A stretch of 64,000 nucleotides of DNA from Leuctra nigra (taxonomy: Eukaryota; Arthropoda; Insecta; Plecoptera; Leuctridae), in contig OW203765.1 in the NCBI GenBank assembly GCA_934045905.1, forward strand, positions 21,887,409-21,951,408. Direction: 5' to 3'. The translations under genes were made by a program, and so were the position numbers. Positions 57,251 through 64,000 of this stretch are shown piece after piece. Under the pieces are notes generated by a model that searched no databases, was not told the origin of the DNA, and saw only the letters and a list, made by a program, of their open reading frames with translations. The stretch's first letter is position 1, and every line of letters starts with the position of its first letter.

Positions 57251-57492
57251 CCCCTGGCAGGTAGCTCATCATCTAATCACCCCTGACAGGTAGCTCATCA
57301 CCATCTAATCACCTCTGACAGGTAGCTCATCATCTAATCACCCCTGACAGGTAGCTCATCACCATCTAATCACCTCTGACAGGTAGCTCATCATCTAATC
57401 ACCCCTGACCGGTGGCTCATCACCATCTAATCACCCCTGACCGGTGGCTCATCACCACCCCATCACACCTGACCGGTGGCTCATCACCATCT
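57251..57492 (+). repeat. Minisatellite, alternating 29- and 32-bp units
   Basis: Eight head-to-tail units of CCCCTGACAGGTAGCTCATC plus (ACC)ATCTAATCA. The first five alternate 29, 32, 29, 32, 29 bp (with or without ACC), giving a 61-bp higher-order repeat. The last three are 32-bp variants with ACCGGTGGCTCATC. The array abuts the gap, so its left end is not seen. Confidence 0.92.
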
Positions 57493-60114
57493 CGACTCAT
57501 CTCACGTGAACGGTCAGCAGCATCATCACGAGCTCCATCATTGATGTAATTGACTTTCACTCTCCGATGTTGGTAAGAGTGACCCAGTTAGTGCCCATGG
57601 CTCGGACCTAATATGGTACCTCCATGGCTGTTGTATGATCGCCAATACAACCTGCTGAGGCTACCTCAACACCTGTGCGCCCCATTCAATTATACAGGGG
57701 AAATGGAAAATGGAGGAAAATTGTCTTCGCTGATTTTCATTGCGTGATTGTTTAAACGTTTTCTCTCGGAATTTTAACTCGAGACTCTTTGAAATTATGA
57801 GCTAGTAATAAAATTAAGACAAAAAATCCGAGAAAATGATTCTCTGTGGCTGTGGTAAAGCTACAAACCAATGAAACACAATAATTCTGATACATTTTAA
57901 TTTTGGGGATAATTTTAGACCAAATCATTAAGTATAATTATAAAGAATAAAGATTTTGCTAAAATTGAGTTACGAATGCCTGAGTAGGTAAAAATTCCTT
58001 TGACGAAAATCAGCTGAGTTCTTATTGGTGATAACAAAATTTGTCAGATTTTTTAAATTAAATAAAGGCACTGCATTTGCCCTCACGACCTTTACTTCAA
58101 TCAATGATTTCATATTCAGGTATTGATAATTTCTTAAATTGTCTATCTTGGCCAGGGCCCTATTTTATAAGTTTAAAATTCCCGATACCTACTTCTGGAA
58201 TCCGATTCGGTAGAATTTTAACGCAAATATAGACGTAAATCGGATACCAGCAGAATCGGACATGGTTAGAAGAGTGTTTTGTGTTGTTTTTTTTACTTTT
58301 TTCAAGAAAGTCTTGAGTGAAAAGTGAAATTATTCTTTTTAAAAGTTGTTGCATTCCTCTCGCTCGCACCGAAAGTGAACATTCATGAAGTCGAAATGAC
58401 TTGCTACATGTCTGCTTTCTTCATTTACACCTCTCATTTGAGTCAGAGCTTATCCCAGCATCCTGCTTGCTCATCGCATCATCGAAACGCAAACACAGCT
58501 CAAGATTACGACGCGTTTTTCCCCCCAAGTTCGTCTGTTCACGAGGTTTCGTCATTGGAATGATTTCAACTACTTTAACTCCAAGTGCAATATTTGTTTT
58601 GTCATAACATCGTTGCAGACATTCTTTTAAATTGTACGAGTACCTAATTGCGCCGATTCCATGAGAATTCTACCAGGCTTTTGTCATCTTCAAGTATTGT
58701 TATTATTGTGATTATTCAAAAAATTATTTAAAAGATACCTATTTATCTTTTGTCCTTCAAAAGGTAGGTGACGCTATTTCTAAACTGCAAATCATTTGAT
58801 TTTGCAGAAATATGAATTATTTCGTACGAAAGAGTGAGGCTCTTTCGCCATTTCGGTGATCATTTTATTATGGCTGTTGTGTTTACCTCCTGAAACTACT
58901 TGAAAGCCAACAATGACACTTACAGGCGTTGTTGATTTAGGTCTCAATTATCATGTTGATTGTTACAGCAATTTTAAATAACCCACTCATTCACCGCCTT
59001 TAAACTAGAAATCTAAAAGACTAAAATTTTCAGACAGATTTGCATTGACGATTCGTCGTCAAATATTTTCAAATTCGGTGCCACTGCCATAACTTTTCAA
59101 ATTTTGGAACCAAATCAATTAACGATTATCAACCGTGAACTTCCATTTTAAACCGCACTCATTCACCGCCTTTTAAACTTTAAATCCCCAAAAATGCTTT
59201 CGATTCTGCACTGTAAATATTCAAATTTTCGAACACATCTGATCCACCGCCTTTTAAATATCAATTCCTAATGTTATGGAAGCAATTCAAATGAAGACCT
59301 GCGCCAAAAAGTTTCAAATTTCGAACCAATCGATGATCGAATGTTTGTGTAATGTGTGGTCATCACGAGGAAAGATGTCATATGACATGTGACTGCAACT
59401 CCACGGTCAAATCACACACTAATGTGCGACGATCTACCCAGATCTGTTGTCATTTCATTGCGTAAACCAAGGATCGGCGGACATTGTTTGAAATTCTCCG
59501 CCGGCATTTGCATAGCGACCTTCCAATGAGACACAATTGCACCGCCCACACAAAACAGATGGTTTCTTAACAATTACTTGGTGTTCTGTCAACAGGTTTC
59601 CCGAGTGATTATCCTGAAATTCCCGAGAAAAGTGAATGACAACAGGGCGTTTAAAGAATTATGTTGTTTACTGATATCTTATTATTTTTATTTCTGTGAT
59701 ATCCGCAGTTTCTCTTTGGTTTCCAAATAACAACTCTTCATTTGTGTGGGAAGGGTTGCTTGGAGCAAAATAATATCAGTGGGTTTTGTCAAGTCATTTC
59801 ATAATATTTTGTTTGTGTTTTCTGGAAAATTTGATTGTTATGAATTATAATGTCATGAAGAAGATTTTACTACTTTTGGCCAGATAATTTTAGTAAATAT
59901 TAAACATAAAAATTGTCGCAATTATGTTATAAATACTACATTTGAACAAAAGTTCAGTTTGTTTTGTTTCCTTTCAGTTGTAGATTTTTGAGTTTCTTTT
60001 TACAGAAATTTTACGATTTTTATATATTTTGTTTCTTATACATTTTTAAATAATTATGGAATTAACATAATTTTCTAAAAACACATACTTTCAAGACACT
60101 AGTAGTTTTGTAAT
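57493..60114. other. Non-coding DNA with degenerate repeats near 59 kb
   Basis: No exon is recognised. Three copies of a CACTCATTCACCGCCTTTTA-like phrase occur at about 58983, 59156 and 59243, with TTTTAAA...AAATC following each. The rest shows nothing. Confidence 0.4.
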
Positions 60115-60388
60115 CTAGTGGAGCGGTCGCTCCACGCCAGCCAAGTCGTACGGCGCGCGCACACTCTCATTTAAAAAGGCTGGAGCAACCCACTTTTACT
60201 GTAAGCATCAAAGTGGCATTTTCGGCCTACTGGATCTTAAAATTGGGAAATCTCACATTGTTGCGAAATATCTTAATTTCGAGCTATGGCCCACCCTACT
60301 ACATATACCAAATTTGGGCCCAATAGGTTACGCCCTTTGCGAGCTAAAGGGCAGTGAAAACAGTGTTTTAGGGCGGTTTTCATAATAA

Positions 60389-60398
60389 TAATAATCTC

Positions 60399-60452
<54 letters not shown>
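60389..60452. repeat. (AGT)n microsatellite inside the composite element
   Basis: About 21 AGT trinucleotides, absent from the matching position in copy 1. Confidence 0.95.
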
Positions 60453-60574
60453 CTCCTGGAATTCAAATCCGGTAACAAGGCCACAGCCTAAACGGCTGAA
60501 CCGATTGATCTCACATTTTTACCACGTGTGCACTTTTGGCGTCTGATTTAACCTTCACCCCATGAATTTTTTGT

Positions 60575-61500
60575 GCCGCCATTTTGAAACCGGAAGTGAC
60601 GTCATATCTCAACAACGGCTAAACTGATTGGAACGAAATTTGCGCCAAACGATTCAGACGGTCATCTATATGCATTATCAGTAGCAAAAGACTAAAAATT
60701 ATGTTAACGAAACCGGAAATGACGTCATGAAATTTGAAATACATCGATTGGCATTTCGGCAACAAAGATTGATCCGATTATTTTGATATTTATGTAACGT
60801 ATGTACTTTTGATATCTCATTTGAGTTGTTATAAAACCAACCGGAATCCGCCATTTTGAAACCGGTAGTGACATCATATCTTAATAACGGCTAAATAGAT
60901 TTGAACGAAACCAGCGCCAAACAATTAAGACGGTCAACTTTATGTATTATCAACAATAATATTTGCAGTTTCTTATAGCAAAACCGGAAATGACGTCACA
61001 CATTTGAAAAATCTCACAAATTTACATTTTGATACAATAAACACTATTTGAGACAGCTTATAATAAGATGTTATCATGTGTAAATTAAAATTCAAGGGGT
61101 CAGAGATTTCAGCCGCCATTTTGAAACCGGAAGTAACGTCGTATCTCGAAAACTGGTAGACCGATCAGTACGAAACTAGCGCCAAATGATTCGGAAGGCC
61201 ATCTTAATGTAATAGGAACAGTCAAACTAGAATGTTCTTATTTATGAGCCCGGAAATGAAGTAATTCAAATTTAAAAATTATTGTATTCCCCATTCTATA
61301 CAATGAATACATATTCAGAAAGCCTAAAATGATACACATTAATTGTAGATATAAATTCTATGTGGCAGTGCAGTAAGTTTAGCAGCCATTTTGAAAACCG
61401 ATGTGTATGCCATATCTCGGAACTGGGTTGACCGATTGTAATGAAACCTTTGCTATTCTTCACGAAAGACTATATATGAATATATAACAGATTTTCATTA
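60575..61500 (+). repeat. Four tandem units with YY1/ETS/CRE-like motifs (copy 2)
   Basis: Unit starts near 60576, 60848, 61112 and 61384 (CCGCCATTTTGAAACCGGAAGT or decayed forms), period about 265-270 bp. Between them lie half-units with AAACCGGAAATGACGTCA near 60710, 60981 and 61249. GCGCCAAA(T/C)GATTCAGACGG follows each full unit. Confidence 0.82.
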
Positions 61501-61605
61501 GTAGTAACCAAATCGTAAATGGCGATTTTTTTTAAAGAATTTAGTAATTGTTCATTTCATATGTGTCACAAGTTGTAAGAATAAACTAAAAAAAGGAGTG
61601 ATATC

Positions 61606-62005
61606 CCCATAAAAAACACTTCGTGTAAAAATACCAGCCAAGTCTCTTCAACTAAAAAAAATTATATGAAATCTAAAAATTCTGCACTGAAAAGTATTGA
61701 TATCAAAAAATTTGCCAAGTCAAAACTTTATTTGAAAATCAAAAAATACTTGGCGCATCGATTTTTTTGAGAATTATAGGTATACTTTATGTATATGTAT
61801 ATTTGATGTATATTTTATATCTGGCCTATACTTCTAAGCTATTTATATACACGATGCGCCAAGTATTTTTTGATTTTCAAATAAAGTTTTGACTTGGCAA
61901 ATTTTTTGATATCAATACTTTTCAGTGCAGAATTTTTAGATTTCATATATTTTTTTTAGTTGAAGAGACTTGGCTGGTATTTTTACACGAAGTGTTTTTT
62001 ATGGG
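61606..62005. repeat. Long hairpin (arms 155 and 154 bp)
   Basis: Arms 61606-61760 and 61852-62005 are reverse complements with a single one-base length difference. The loop is about 91 bp. Tips match those of the 41841-42241 hairpin. Confidence 0.9.
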
Positions 62006-64000
62006 TATCTTTTAATGTACTGTAAGTGAAGTCTGCAAGGTATACATCTCAAATGCATGATCAGAAGTCAACATGCATGCCACACTTATTTACGAAAACA
62101 TTTGACAAACTCTTCACGCCACTCCATTAGCATGACGAATGCACACAGAGACATATCTCTAATCACCATTAGTCCTCTCCTTGAACATATATTTGTTATG
62201 TTAATCAGTTTACCGAACAATAAGTTTGGAATTATGACACTCGCAAGTCGCGAAAATGTTTTTCAATCTATGTAAATGAGTCAACGTGTCCGGCATACTA
62301 AACACTATTGTGCTGGGTTGGAAATTAACTGATGCATGTAGTGAACTGCCGTCATTGTTTTGTGTCATATTACAAGGCCTTCGGGTGACATTGTTAGACA
62401 TATCCAAGTTGAAATCAGAGCTATGATAGATATGTTTTACTTCTGTGTCAACTGTGTTCTTGATAATCATTCAAGCAAAGACAATATAATATTATTAATG
62501 ATCTATTTAATTGATTGATTGTCAATGCAACAATGTAATTTGTTTTCAATAATGCTTACACCATGATGACATGAAAAGGAATTAAATAATTTGGGAGCTC
62601 GGACTTATCAATAACTGAGCAATTATTTAGCCACACTCAAGTTTATAATATTTTTACCTCGAGAGTTTTTGAGTCTGGTAAACCTAAATGGTTCAGCTTT
62701 TTTGCTAAATGGGTAAAAGTAGAATATTACATTCAAAATAATTGGTCCAAATGTGGTGTTAACTGCGGCAAGGAAAAGGAAGATACGACTTGTTTTCGTT
62801 TACACATTTACAATTTAACCAAACCTAAAGTTAAAGTCATCAACAACACTATTTTAAACAAGTTGTCATTTCTTTCACCATTTCTACAAATAAAATAAAA
62901 CCGTATAAAATATAGCTGGCAAATATAGCTGGCAATTTCTCACATCTAATTTGTCTAACGGCTTAGTGAATCAATCATGTTGGCCACACATGATCAGGGT
63001 CCAGGTAAATGTTGACCTTGAATGCAGCTTACAAGCATGTATGCTAATGCTATGTCCAGCCACAATGTCCAACTTCAACCACCAATCAGGCGTGACCTTT
63101 AACCCGTCTGCAATTATTTCACGATGCAGCTGGGATTTCTACTTTATATTATCAATCACGCAATCCGTACATTAGATATAATTGGGAAAAGTTTTACTTT
63201 GCGAATAAACCGGCTGTAATTTTTATCGTGTGCGCAGTTTTACTTTTTATGATGTGTCAAAGAAACTTGGCTTGGATAGTAAGTAGATGGTTTTATAACT
63301 TAGATGCACGTGTCAAAAATAAATTACCTGCTCGGATAAGCTTCTCGAAAGATAGGGCATGTGAACCAAAGTATTCAACGAGGTATCATCTAATTGATCG
63401 TTTAGGGGGGGGGGGGAGGGGGAGGGGCGTGACAATATGCTATAATCAGCTATCTTCCTAGCTATAATCTTAATGTTTTATGACGTAAATTATGTTGTTT
63501 TTGTTAACAATTTCATTATTGCCATGATATGTTGGAATTTTTAAACAAAACACATAATTTTTTTGGTGTAAATATAACCATTATGTAGGTATGTGTTGGA
63601 AAAGCTAAAACAAATTTTTTGATGAAGGTGCTTGTCCAGAATGAACGAACCATTCTGTTTTAAAGGGGAGAAGACCCCCAGAATGAACTTCACATCCACT
63701 CTTTTGATATAAATGTGGTTAGAAAACCTGAAAATTAGTGTCTGGAGAAAAAGTATAGCGGACATTTTATTACAAAATGCAAATCTGATGAATTAATTAT
63801 TAAAATCATGGAGTTTATGGGGGAGGGGAGGCAAATGCCACTTGATCAATCCAGCTATTGGCTATAATTAGTCCCCCCACACCCCCCCTTCAGCTCATCA
63901 TAGTTTCTATCCCTCATAAAACCGGGTCCTACAAGTACCCGCATGCTCAACAAAGTAACACCATATACCAATAATAAATCATCCTGTTACATATCTCGTC
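62006..64000. other. Non-coding DNA to the window end
   Basis: No exon is recognised; frames of 72-86 codons show no domain. G-rich runs at about 63404-63427 and 63820-63829 resemble those inside the MITE at 39951 and may mark fragments of the same family. Confidence 0.4.

Larger units (their letters stand above)
60115..62005. mobile_element. Composite palindromic non-coding element, copy 2
   Basis: Same architecture as 40911-42241: CTAG plus the same 18-bp hairpin (60118-60135), CCAGCCAAGTCGTAC, a shared leader (ACTTTTACTGTAAGCA, then GCATTTTCGGCCTACTGGAT). It then has an extra (AGT)n microsatellite, four tandem units instead of two, and a terminal hairpin with arms 61606-61760 and 61852-62005. 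It is about 560 bp longer than copy 1, close to two extra units. Confidence 0.78.

Noticed and set aside
56932..57286. Frames crossing the N gap
   Set aside because: Most codons are N; artefact.
1..64000. CRISPR arrays, bacterial operons or phage genes
   Set aside because: The DNA is clearly eukaryotic; the tandem repeats found lack the repeat-spacer pattern.

Overview
This is a eukaryotic, AT-rich genomic window with short coding exons, GT/AG introns and many small transposable elements. The genes point to an insect. I suspect a hemipteran such as a whitefly, from the gene set and the very frequent TAGGTACCTA-type words, but the sequence does not prove the species.

Gene layout. (1) 2013-2153 (+): last coding exon of a TGF-beta/BMP type I receptor kinase, saxophone-like; its other exons lie left of the window. 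(2) 8034-20150 (+): a complete 11-exon gene (594 codons plus stop) for a cytosolic UshA/5'-nucleotidase-fold phosphatase of the type annotated in arthropods as mannosylglucosyl-3-phosphoglycerate phosphatase; an in-frame upstream exon may exist at 6217-6351. (3) 27427-28742 (-): complete 3-exon SYS1, a Golgi membrane protein. (4) 29388-33758 (-): complete 5-exon MDH1B-like gene (599 aa), a malate-dehydrogenase relative lacking the usual catalytic residues. (5) 33916-36600 (+): complete 4-exon TMEM234 homologue (136 aa), divergent from MDH1B over a 157-bp gap. (6) 37651-43031 (-): five 3' exons (398 aa) of a Ser/Arg-rich protein I cannot name; its 5' end is not found.

Mobile DNA fills most of the rest. 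Intron 3 of gene 2 holds a Ty3/gypsy LTR retrotransposon (9207-13059, 123-bp LTRs, GGAAC target duplication) inserted into an older MITE whose relatives sit at 43263 and 56818. TMEM234 intron 3 holds a 5'-truncated LINE. There are hAT-like, Tigger/pogo-like, TTAA-type and TAA-type non-autonomous elements, a tRNA-derived SINE with a 12-bp target duplication, and several foldback elements.

The most unusual structure is a pair of related non-coding elements (40911-42241 and 60115-62005). Each starts with a short palindrome, carries tandem units of about 267 bp bearing composite YY1/ETS/CRE-like motifs, and ends in a hairpin with arms of about 155 bp. The arms are identical or nearly so within an element but clearly diverged between the two elements.

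From 43 kb to the right end I see no convincing exons apart from these repeats. That stretch may be intron or upstream region of gene 6, or intergenic. A 200-bp assembly gap lies at 57051-57250 beside a minisatellite.
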